Source: Clostridia bacterium
Lineage (GTDB): Bacteria; Bacillota; Clostridia; Oscillospirales; Acutalibacteraceae
Assembly (NCBI GenBank): GCA_017407645.1
Contig: JAFQWE010000026.1
Coordinates: 19,518-83,517 of the forward strand
Reading direction: 5' to 3'
DNA length: 64,000 nucleotides
The position numbers and the translations under genes are program-made. The notes beneath the pieces were generated by a model. The model did not search any database. It was not told the DNA's origin and saw only the letters and a program-made list of their open reading frames with translations. This document shows positions 42,361 through 50,236 of this stretch, piece after piece; position 1 is the first letter of the stretch, and the number at the start of each line of letters is the position of its first letter.

Positions 42361-42497
42361 TTGACAATTACAGAATTATGTAATATAATGTAGAAAACCG
42401 TCAGTTTTTGTCGATAGTTTACAGTGTTCTGTAAATGTTTGCTATATGATATTACAGTTTTCTGTAATTGTCAATAGATTTTACAGAATTCTGTATG
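42361..42497. promoter_or_regulatory. Divergent phage control region with four operators
   Basis: Four 18-bp palindromes with core ACAGNNTTCTGT: O1 42367-42384 (one arm degenerate), O2 42418-42435, O3 42451-42468, O4 42480-42497. The rightward promoter is TTGACA (42361-42366), 17 bp, TATAAT (42384-42389), with O1 filling the spacer. The leftward promoter is TTGACA (42469-42474), 17 bp, TATCAT (42446-42451), with O3 filling the spacer. Repressor bound to these sites would block both, as in a lambda-like switch with autoregulation. Confidence 0.9.
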
Positions 42498-42532
42498 CGT
42501 TTTTTATAATTATTTTTAAGTGGGGATAAATT

Positions 42533-43609
42533 ATGTCAGATTTATACAAGAAGGTGCTTTATTTGACAGAGGAGTGCCGCATCACCGTAACCGAAATGTG
42601 CAAGCAGGCAGGGGTAACCCGAAGCATTATTTCGGAATTCGGCGCAGGCAGAACCAAGCGTCTGTCCACAGGAACACTGATGAAAATATGCGAATTTTTC
42701 GGCGTCACCACCGACTATTTAACGGGGCTCAAAAGCAACGACACCATCCGTTGCCCCATTTGCGGATTCACCTTTCCCACAAATGACGAGCAAGGCTCTC
42801 TTGCCCACAGTGAGTACCATATAAGCTTTGAGCGGATGAAAAATGAGTACAAAAAAATATATCCCCTGTATGAAGCAGAGGATATGTCGGCAGAGGGTAT
42901 AGGGTTTTTAGAGGGCAAAATCAGTCTGCCAAAGGATTTGGTTTTTGACACGGTGGAGCAGATGCTTAAAGGATTGTTTAGCCAAAGCGTAATGGCAAAG
43001 TCTGAGGGGCATCCCCAATTTGAAGAATATGCCGCAATGCTTTTAGCACAACCCCGATTCAAAAAGGCGCTTCCCCGGGCCGATTATAAAAAGCTGTGCG
43101 ATATTTACGGCGCAACAAAGGGTATTGAGGATGGCAATCTGTTCGACAAAACGGGGCAGATTCAGTCCCCTGTCTTTGCTACTCAGCCCGAAAACGTTAC
43201 CCTGCTTCCCAACAACAAGGTGCGTCTTATCCCCTTGTATGAGTCGGCATCGGCAGGCTTCGGCGTGACGGCAAACAGCACGATTATCGACTATATGCCT
43301 CTGTTTATCACCTCGGATTTTGAGGCAGAGTCGACTATGTGCATCAAGGTTAAGGGCAACTCTATGTATCCCAAAATTGAGGACGGAGATATAGTGCAGG
43401 TGGTCAAAACCCCAACCGTTGACTCAGGTAAAATTGCCGTTGTACTTTTGGACGAAGATGAGGGGCTTATTAAAAGGGTTGTCTACGGCGAGGATTGGAT
43501 TGAATTGCAGTCCATCAATCCCGAGTATGCTCCCCGTCGTTTTGAGGGAGCCGAGGTGCAACGCATCCGCGTAGTCGGTTTGGTTAAAAAGATAATTAAA
43601 GAGTGCTGA
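42533..43609 (+). CDS. Phage repressor: HTH, zinc-finger-like insert, S24 peptidase
   Basis: 358 aa. An XRE-type helix-turn-helix (about 1-65: VTRSIISEFGAGRTKRLS) is followed by a C2H2-like element, CPICGF (about 75) and HSEYH (about 95-99), then a helical linker. The C-terminal LexA/CI-type S24 autoprotease domain (about 225-358) has the serine in GNSMYP (near 276) and the lysine in LIKRVV (near 314). Such repressors cleave themselves on DNA damage and release the lytic promoter. The gene faces the leftward phage operon across the four-operator region. The zinc-finger insert is unusual. Confidence 0.9.
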   Translation: MSDLYKKVLYLTEECRITVTEMCKQAGVTRSIISEFGAGRTKRLSTGTLMKICEFFGVTTDYLTGLKSNDTIRCPICGFTFPTNDEQGSLAHSEYHISFERMKNEYKKIYPLYEAEDMSAEGIGFLEGKISLPKDLVFDTVEQMLKGLFSQSVMAKSEGHPQFEEYAAMLLAQPRFKKALPRADYKKLCDIYGATKGIEDGNLFDKTGQIQSPVFATQPENVTLLPNNKVRLIPLYESASAGFGVTANSTIIDYMPLFITSDFEAESTMCIKVKGNSMYPKIEDGDIVQVVKTPTVDSGKIAVVLLDEDEGLIKRVVYGEDWIELQSINPEYAPRRFEGAEVQRIRVVGLVKKIIKEC

Positions 43610-43834
43610 TGGCATCATAAGAATCGAAAATATTGAATCCAACGAGAAAAAATTGGCAGAGTGGCGAAGCAACAACAAAGCCGTTAATATTAACGGAATG
43701 TGGCGGAAAATGCTCCGATTGGCAAGGGGAAGCCATTCAATACGAGCGTTCCTCCAGCTTCGTATGCGGTACCCCAAAAGCCTATGAATTTTTGATGCAA
43801 ACAATAAATAAGTATCAGGATTGATGCTTATTTA
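43610..43834 (+). other. Possible gene remnant after the repressor
   Basis: Two frames look partly protein-like. One, from about 43615, reads RIENIESNEKKLAEWRSNNK, then continues briefly to a stop. The other ends ECGGKCSDWQGEA...FLMQTINKYQD with a stop at 43824. They could be parts of one frameshifted gene. No start codon with a good ribosome binding site is seen and I do not recognise the product. The rest of the gap to 44048 is repeat and terminator. Confidence 0.3.
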
Positions 43835-43835
43835 T

Positions 43836-44004
43836 TGTAGGGGATGGCGCTTGCCGACATCCCGTTAATGCGGGTCGTCAAAAATTGCCGACCCCTACAA
43901 TCCTCATTGCGAAGCAATATATTGCGCGCGCGTTAGCGCGCATATTTGTTATATTCCTCCGTCAAAACCTACGGTTTTGCCACCTCCCTTTAGGCAAGGG
44001 AGAC
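43836..44004. repeat. Intergenic repeat left of the cell-wall gene
   Basis: An outer inverted pair TGTAGGGG (about 43839) and CCCCTACA (about 43893). Then ATTGCGAAGCAATATATTG and a GCGCGCGTTAGCGCGC hairpin follow. About 55 bp from GGGTCGTCAAAAATTGCC through TATATTG recur at 49926-49978 in the same orientation, on the other side of the 1884-aa gene. Confidence 0.75.
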
Positions 44005-44040
44005 ATAAAAAAACTCCCGATTCGGTTGAATCGGGAGTTT
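44005..44040 (-). terminator. Terminator of the 1884-aa cell-wall protein gene
   Basis: A 13-bp perfect stem (44011-44023 with 44028-44040), loop GGTT, followed on the minus strand by T7. Confidence 0.9.
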
Positions 44041-44048
44041 TGTTACAT

Positions 44049-47000
44049 TTATGCTACCCAGGCACCGCCTTGGTTGAAGTAGTACCAAGTGCCGCCAATA
44101 TATTGCCATCCTGTCAGCATAGCACCGCCGTCAGCAAGATAATACCAGGTGTTTCCAATAAGCAACCAACCTGTTGCCATATTGCCACCTGCGTGGAAAT
44201 AGTACCAGGTGCCGCCGATATTTTGCCAACCCGTTACCATATTACCACCGGGGGCTAAATAATACCAAGTGTTGCCAAGGAGCAACCAACCTGTTGCCAT
44301 GTTGCCGCCTTCGTGGAAATAATACCAGGTGCCGCCGATAAGTTGCCAGCCTGTGACCATATTACCGCCGTCAGCAAGATAGTACCAGGTGTTACCAAGC
44401 AATAACCAACCGGTCTGCATAACTCCATTTTCTTTCAAGTAATACCAAGTATCACCCAACAACAGCCAACCTGTGACTGCTTCACCCATAGAGTTCAAAT
44501 AGTACCAGTTGTTATTCTCAAGAAGCCAACCGTATGTAAGGCAACCATTGGAATAGTGGTATCTTTTTCCTGATATTTCTGTCCAACCGTCAGGCTTTTC
44601 ATACCAGCTAAACAAAGCGTTAAAATCGACCGTATTTTCGTCAACACCCGAAATTTCACCTGCAGATGTATATTGCCACATCACATAGTTTTCAATTCCA
44701 CCCTCGGGAGAAAATGAGGCTTTAGGATAACCGTCGTTACTGCCGTAAGAGGATATCCATTTGTAGTACGCGTTAAATTCGGAAGAATTCAAATAGTTTT
44801 TCCAGTAGTATTCGTTGGAGTAAATTCCGGGCTTATAACCATTGGCTATAAAGGTGGAAATATACACCTTGGCAATCTCGTTAAGGTCACATTCACCGCC
44901 GTTGGTCTCTATATCAACAAATACAGGTAAATCGGGATTTGCGCCCGACTGTTTAAGAAGACTTACAACATTGTTAGCCTGTAACTGCGCCATTTCCACG
45001 GTGGTTGCCGTGTTGAAATGATAAACGCCATAGGACATCTGCTTTTCTTTCACGTTTTCAAGGTATTCTTCAAATTTAGCGTCCTTGTGCGCGTTAAAAT
45101 CGTCGGTTGTGCCGCCGTAACTGATTCGCAAAATCACTCCGTCCACATCGGTTTGCGCAAGTTTATCCCATTTAACGTTTCCTTGCCAACGGGAAAGGTC
45201 AATTACAAAGGTGTGAGCACCCTCAATCCAATGACCGCTTGCATCAAAAAGATACTTGTTGCCACCTGCAGTAACCCAGCCCGTCTGCATTATGCCGGCA
45301 TCATTAAAATAGTACCAAACGTCGCCTAAAAATTGCCATCCTGTAGCCCTTTCACCCGCTATAATGTAAAACCAGTTCTCACCGTCAAGCACCCAGCCGT
45401 CCGACAGAACTATTTCACGCACGTCACCGCAAACGTTGCAGTCAGGGTCAAAAATATCATCGTAGGTGTGGGCGCCTACTGTGCGGACATCACCGCATTC
45501 ATTACAATCGGTGTCACAGGCGTTATCGTAACTATGTTTGTGTAGTTTAATGATCAGAGGTTCACTAGCCTCACCCGTGGTATTTATAGAGGTTGCTGCA
45601 TATCTTTGATAGACGAAATATACACCTGACGGTAGACTGTTAAATATAGGGCTTAACTGCCAAGTAATACCATTACAACTGTACTCGGCTCCAACAACCG
45701 CTTCAAGCTCAATAAAATCGTCTCCTTGAATTTTGATGACAGGTGTCAATGCTTTAGGTTGTGGAGCTGTAGTCTTGCCTTTCCCATCACAATTATCACA
45801 ACTTACACGCGTAGGTACATATTCTGAAATTATACCATCGGCACCACAATTTGTACAGTTCTTTGTTTCTTTATATCCTTTGCCAATATTTTCGCTATAA
45901 CATGAACCGCAATATTTCCTCTCGCCATATCCTCCAAACGAGGTAGGTATAAACTCGGTCTTTAAATTCTTACTTCCGCAATCCAAGCAACGCAAATTTG
46001 TATTATCTATAGTTGTTACAGTGCCTCTTCCGTAACAAGTGCTACAATCGGTAGTCGTATATTTTTGCTCAGTAGTATAACCCTTTCCTGAACAAGCCAA
46101 ACACTTATACGCCCACTTTGCATAAAATGTTGCATTTTTATCTTCAGCATAAGAACTGATAAAGGTTGTGCCATTAGGAGTATGCGACCAACCGAGAAAG
46201 GTATATCCGCTTTTTGAAACACTACCAAGTGATAAAGTTACACCTTGGGTTTTGATCTTAGTAAAACTAGAATCACTTCCATCGTTATAACAAAATGTTA
46301 TTGTATATCCCTTAGGAGTCTTCGTTTTTAATGGTTCGCTAGAACCACTCTGCTTAGAGGTTTTACTCTCCTTAACTCTTTGGTAGAATGTATATTCTGT
46401 TTCGGATTTCAAATTTTTAAAGACATTACTACTCTGCCAGTTAGCACCATCAATACTGTATTCGCAACCTTCAACAACTACTAATGTAATGCTTTGGGCA
46501 TCACAACTTTCGACTACAGGCACAGAAGGAATTAGACTTTCGTAACAAACATTGCAAACCAAATCATCATCGCCGCTGTAGGTGTGTTCTATTGCTCGTA
46601 TATCACCGCACTCGTTACAGTCAATGTCGCATGAGTTATTGTATCTATGCTCAAAAGGAACGCGCGTTTTTTTGCAGATATTACAATCAACATCACAGTC
46701 ATTATCATAAAGATGAGGCGGTTTGCGTGTTTCAAAGCATATATTACACTCATTATCGCATTCATTTGTAAATTTGTGCTCTATAGCGCGGATATGTCCG
46801 CAAATATTGCAGTCACTATCGCAAGAGTTTGTAAATATGTGTTCATCCGGTATACGAATTTCACCACAAAAATTGCAATCTACATCACAATTGTTCGTAT
46901 ATGTGTGAGCAACTGTGTTTGCACGTCTCTTTTGGCACACATTACACGCAGTATCGCAGACACTTGAATATTTATGATCGGAAACTATACGTTCAGCTTG

Positions 47001-49703
47001 ACAAACGTTACAAAATGCATCGCAAGCGTTATCATAAATGTGGTCAGAAACTGTGCGAGTTTCTTCGCAAACATTGCAAATTTTATCGCAAGCATTGTCA
47101 TATATATGAGCTGAAGGTGTGCGTTCAAATCCGCAGGAATTGCAAGATGCATCACAAGCGTTTGTGTATTGATGGTCACCTATTTCACGCTCGGCGCTAC
47201 ACAAATCACAGGTGTCATCACAATCATTATCATATTTGTGTGGTGCCTTTCTAAACTCCCCGCAAATATTACAGTCTCGATCGCATTCATTGGCGTAGGT
47301 ATGTTCGATGGTGCGAACCTGTTTACAAACATTGCAATCGGTGTCGCAAGTGTTATCATAGATGTGCTGTCCAGTTGCATTAATTACGGTATTTTCACTG
47401 CGCTTCACATAGCAAACCGTACACTCTTCGTGCTTTTCTCCGTCCACTCCGCAGGTTTCTTGTTTGTCAATTACCCAATCGTAACTATGGGTAATTGTTC
47501 TTATATAGCCGCAAACATTGCAATCAATGTCGCAGGTGTTATCATAGATGTGGGTAATTGTTCTTATATCACCGCAAACATTGCAATCGGTGTCACAGGC
47601 ATTGTAGTAAATGTGGTCGGGGACAGAACGAATTAATCCACACTTGTTACAATCGGTATCGCAGGCGTTGTCATAGGAATGCCCTAAAGCGTTCTTAACA
47701 ACTGTGCCGCAAATATCGCATACAACAGCTTCTTCACATGTGGGTTCAATAGTGTCTGCCGGCACCATATTCTTTGAGATCTTAAAACAAACTGTATCAC
47801 TGCCTGACGAAACAGAAGCATCTTTGCTGTAATTAATATAAACCTTATCGCCGGAAACCAGATTAAGAGTGAGGGTTGCCCATGAGGTGCTGCCTGACCG
47901 CACAACCTCTGTAGTAGAATTGTGCTTTATGGTCATTTTGTCATAAGTGGATTCAGTTGAGGTGTAATATTCAATATTAATTACACAATCACAAAGAGCG
48001 GTAATGGTGAAGGTTGAGGATGAACTGTGAGATTTGTTGGTGGAACTGTAAATGCCGTTACTGAGTGCAAAAGGATATGATGTTGAGTTTTCCAAAGAAA
48101 AATGAGAAGCCTCTATTCTGTGTATATCCGGTGTGCGTTCATTTCCACAAATATTGCATGCTGCATCACAACCGTTATCGTAGATGTGGTTGCCTGTAGC
48201 AGAAACTACTGTATTTTCATTGCGCGTGGTATGGCACACCGTACATTCTTCGTGTTTAATGCCATCTACGGCACAGTTTTCTGCGCTATCAACAACCCAT
48301 TCAAAATCGTGCGGAGCAGTTCTTATATAATCACAAACACTACATTCTGTATCACAAACATTAGCAAAACTGTGATTACCGTTAGCTTCAATTACTGTAT
48401 TTTCATCGCATGTTATATAACAACCTATACATTTTTTATGCTTTTCGCCATTAACACCGCAAGTTTCTTGTTTATCAATTATCCATTCATAATCATGTGG
48501 AGCGATTCTTGTATAATCACAAACATTACATACCGTATCACATGCATTATCAAAATAATGAGGTGCTACACGTAATTCAACGCACACATTACACTCGGTA
48601 TCGCAACTATCATCATAAACATGTATCAAAGTTCCAATGCAAGCGTTATAGTACCAATCGGCATTATATAATTCCAAATTAGAAGAATAAATAACAATTC
48701 CTGTTTGCGACTCACCAGCATAATAAACCTCTGTAAGATTATAGCACCAACCAAAGGCATTGTTTTCTATACGTTTAACGCTTTTTGGAATTGTTATGTT
48801 TCTAAGATTTTGACAAGAAGAGAATGCATAAGCACTTATACTTGTTATGCTCTTAGGTATTATTACGCTTGTAAGATTCGTATTAGAAAATGCATAAGAA
48901 CCTATGCTTGTTACACTATTTGGTATTGTTACACTTGTAAGATTCGTATTAGAAAATGCATAAGAACCTATGCTTGTTACACTATTTGATATTGTTACAC
49001 TCGTAAGATTAGCACAAAATTCAAAAGCACTAAATCCTATTTGTGTTACGTTTTCTCCCATTGTAACACTGTTAATAGTAACGCAATTATAAAATGAAAA
49101 TGAAGCTATTCTTGTAATATTATCTGGAATAACCAAATCTCTAACAACATTACCATTTAAATAAAGACATTTCGCATTATTCAATGGATTTGAACTGGCA
49201 TTTCCAAAAGAGATTTTACACCACTTTGCAAGATCACTTATATATACTCCCCCAAGGTTATCACAAGAGGAAAACGCATTAGATCCTATACTTGTGACAT
49301 TTTTACCTATTGTTACATTTATAAGATCACTGCAAAATATGAACGCCCCCACGCCTATATTAGTAACACTATCAGGTATTATTAAATTTTTAAGACTAAT
49401 ACAATTAGAAAAAGCATAACTACCAATGCTTGTTACGCTGTTAGGGATAGTAATGCTTGTAATATTATCGCAACTTTTGAATGCACTTTCGCCAATAGCC
49501 GTCACTGGACATCCATCTAATTCAGACGGGATTACTACATCACCGCTTATGCTTGTATCGCAATCAGTAATGGTTGCCTCACCATTTGAAATGGTATAAG
49601 TGTAATACCCTTCTGTTTCTTCCGCACTTGCGCTTATGGCAAACACGGGCATAGCACAGAAAATAAGCACTAAACATAGTGCAACGGACAGTAATTTTTT
49701 CAT
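44049..49703 (-). CDS. Giant secreted modular protein: LRR, Cys-repeats, GH25 lysozyme, choline-binding repeats
   Basis: 1884 aa. Signal peptide 1-about 29. BspA-type leucine-rich repeats (about 48-348; FSNCISLKNLIIPDSV-like units). About 20 repeats with CDxxCNxC and a following HxYDN (about 360-1055), interrupted by a beta-sandwich (about 528-665). An InlB-type B repeat (about 1130-1198). A DnaJ-like Cys-rich zinc module (about 1198-1308, CLACSGKG...CSTCYGRG). Two more Cys repeats (about 1390-1430). GH25 lysozyme (about 1497-1700, VIDLSRWQGNVKW, VFVDIETNGG). Choline-binding repeats (about 1433-1488 and 1704-1884, GWLLLGNTWYYL). It is probably held on wall choline and cuts peptidoglycan while displaying an adhesive stalk. 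GGAGG before the ATG at 49703 sets the start. Confidence 0.9.
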   Translation of the reverse strand: MKKLLSVALCLVLIFCAMPVFAISASAEETEGYYTYTISNGEATITDCDTSISGDVVIPSELDGCPVTAIGESAFKSCDNITSITIPNSVTSIGSYAFSNCISLKNLIIPDSVTNIGVGAFIFCSDLINVTIGKNVTSIGSNAFSSCDNLGGVYISDLAKWCKISFGNASSNPLNNAKCLYLNGNVVRDLVIPDNITRIASFSFYNCVTINSVTMGENVTQIGFSAFEFCANLTSVTISNSVTSIGSYAFSNTNLTSVTIPNSVTSIGSYAFSNTNLTSVIIPKSITSISAYAFSSCQNLRNITIPKSVKRIENNAFGWCYNLTEVYYAGESQTGIVIYSSNLELYNADWYYNACIGTLIHVYDDSCDTECNVCVELRVAPHYFDNACDTVCNVCDYTRIAPHDYEWIIDKQETCGVNGEKHKKCIGCYITCDENTVIEANGNHSFANVCDTECSVCDYIRTAPHDFEWVVDSAENCAVDGIKHEECTVCHTTRNENTVVSATGNHIYDNGCDAACNICGNERTPDIHRIEASHFSLENSTSYPFALSNGIYSSTNKSHSSSSTFTITALCDCVINIEYYTSTESTYDKMTIKHNSTTEVVRSGSTSWATLTLNLVSGDKVYINYSKDASVSSGSDTVCFKISKNMVPADTIEPTCEEAVVCDICGTVVKNALGHSYDNACDTDCNKCGLIRSVPDHIYYNACDTDCNVCGDIRTITHIYDNTCDIDCNVCGYIRTITHSYDWVIDKQETCGVDGEKHEECTVCYVKRSENTVINATGQHIYDNTCDTDCNVCKQVRTIEHTYANECDRDCNICGEFRKAPHKYDNDCDDTCDLCSAEREIGDHQYTNACDASCNSCGFERTPSAHIYDNACDKICNVCEETRTVSDHIYDNACDAFCNVCQAERIVSDHKYSSVCDTACNVCQKRRANTVAHTYTNNCDVDCNFCGEIRIPDEHIFTNSCDSDCNICGHIRAIEHKFTNECDNECNICFETRKPPHLYDNDCDVDCNICKKTRVPFEHRYNNSCDIDCNECGDIRAIEHTYSGDDDLVCNVCYESLIPSVPVVESCDAQSITLVVVEGCEYSIDGANWQSSNVFKNLKSETEYTFYQRVKESKTSKQSGSSEPLKTKTPKGYTITFCYNDGSDSSFTKIKTQGVTLSLGSVSKSGYTFLGWSHTPNGTTFISSYAEDKNATFYAKWAYKCLACSGKGYTTEQKYTTTDCSTCYGRGTVTTIDNTNLRCLDCGSKNLKTEFIPTSFGGYGERKYCGSCYSENIGKGYKETKNCTNCGADGIISEYVPTRVSCDNCDGKGKTTAPQPKALTPVIKIQGDDFIELEAVVGAEYSCNGITWQLSPIFNSLPSGVYFVYQRYAATSINTTGEASEPLIIKLHKHSYDNACDTDCNECGDVRTVGAHTYDDIFDPDCNVCGDVREIVLSDGWVLDGENWFYIIAGERATGWQFLGDVWYYFNDAGIMQTGWVTAGGNKYLFDASGHWIEGAHTFVIDLSRWQGNVKWDKLAQTDVDGVILRISYGGTTDDFNAHKDAKFEEYLENVKEKQMSYGVYHFNTATTVEMAQLQANNVVSLLKQSGANPDLPVFVDIETNGGECDLNEIAKVYISTFIANGYKPGIYSNEYYWKNYLNSSEFNAYYKWISSYGSNDGYPKASFSPEGGIENYVMWQYTSAGEISGVDENTVDFNALFSWYEKPDGWTEISGKRYHYSNGCLTYGWLLENNNWYYLNSMGEAVTGWLLLGDTWYYLKENGVMQTGWLLLGNTWYYLADGGNMVTGWQLIGGTWYYFHEGGNMATGWLLLGNTWYYLAPGGNMVTGWQNIGGTWYYFHAGGNMATGWLLIGNTWYYLADGGAMLTGWQYIGGTWYYFNQGGAWVA

Positions 49704-49722
49704 ATCGTTGCCTCCATAAAAT

Positions 49723-49750
49723 AAAAAAGTGCGTAACCGAAGCCACGCAC
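49723..49750 (-). terminator. Leader terminator before the 1884-aa gene
   Basis: On the minus strand a 9-bp stem GTGCGTGGC/GTTACGCAC with a TTCG tetraloop is followed by T6, and lies directly upstream of the GGAGG ribosome binding site. A terminator in this position implies attenuation of the gene behind it. Confidence 0.85.
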
Positions 49751-49887
49751 CGAAAAACGCATAGCTCCAATTGCTGCGACACAAATTTCACCTACTATCA
49801 GAAGCATGCGAAACAGAGCCTGCATTTTTACCAAAAGATAAAAATACACACTGCTGATAATAGGTTATTCATTTGTGTCGCAAGTTC
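49751..49887 (-). promoter_or_regulatory. Structured 5' leader, riboswitch/attenuator candidate
   Basis: Minus-strand leader of about 150 nt between promoter and terminator. TGCGACACAAAT (49871-49882) pairs perfectly with ATTTGTGTCGCA (49775-49786). Inside it CCTATTATCAG pairs with CTGATAGTAGG (one G-U), and further in ATTTTTA can pair with TAAAAAT. The long bent helix plus the terminator resembles a riboswitch. I do not recognise the class; c-di-GMP-I and T-box consensus motifs are not seen. Confidence 0.7.
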
Positions 49888-49916
49888 ATATTATCATACT
49901 ATGATAAAAAATGCAA
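49888..49916 (-). promoter_or_regulatory. Promoter of the structured leader and 1884-aa gene
   Basis: On the minus strand TTGCAT (49911-49916), a 17-bp spacer and TAATAT (49888-49893). Transcription would start a few bases before the leader helix. Confidence 0.68.
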
Positions 49917-49920
49917 GGGT

Positions 49921-50050
49921 AAAACGGGTCGTCAAAAATTGCCGACCCCTACAATCCTCATTGCGAAGCAATATATTGAGTGCGCGTTAGCGCGCATATT
50001 ACGCCTCATCCGTCGGAGAAGGCTTTGATTCGGTAGCAATAAAAAAGCCT
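49921..50050. repeat. Intergenic repeat right of the cell-wall gene
   Basis: GGGTCGTCAAAAATTGCCGA and the following 35 bp repeat the element at 43868-43922, then a GCGCGTTAGCGCGC hairpin, then a pair AAGGCTTT...AAAGCCTT (about 50019-50050). Together with 50051-50230 it fills the gap from 49917 to the CE15 gene. No gene is seen. Confidence 0.75.
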
Positions 50051-50230
50051 TCCTCTGACGAGGGTGCGGGTGTCCGGTGGACACCTCTGCAAAGCAGAAG
50101 CACCGACCGAGGCGGAAGCCGAGACGGTGGCACGACGAAGTCGTGACGGAAGGAGAGAAATTATTGCGATTTTTAGTTTTTCTCTCCCTCAGTCATTTTT
50201 AAAAATGACAGCTCCCTCGTCAGAGGGAGC
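50051..50230. repeat. Hairpin-rich element, copy 2 (first copy 20312-20494)
   Basis: Same element as at 20312-20494, in the same orientation, 30 kb away. The hairpin CGAC-GAA-GTCG replaces CGCC-GCAA-GGCG, and GTCATTTTTAAAAATGAC replaces a longer GTCATTTTTGGCAAAATGAC, so pairing is kept while sequence changes. It ends at the stop codon of the CE15 gene. Confidence 0.8.
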
Positions 50231-50236
50231 TGTTAA

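Noticed and set aside
28081-43834. Prophage attachment sites (attL/attR)
   Set aside because: No direct repeat bracketing the phage block was found by eye, and no tRNA borders it; the boundaries remain open.
46520-48620. CRISPR-like or tandem DNA repeat array
   Set aside because: The periodic DNA pattern is explained by the coding repeats CDxxCNxC of the large secreted protein, in one open frame.
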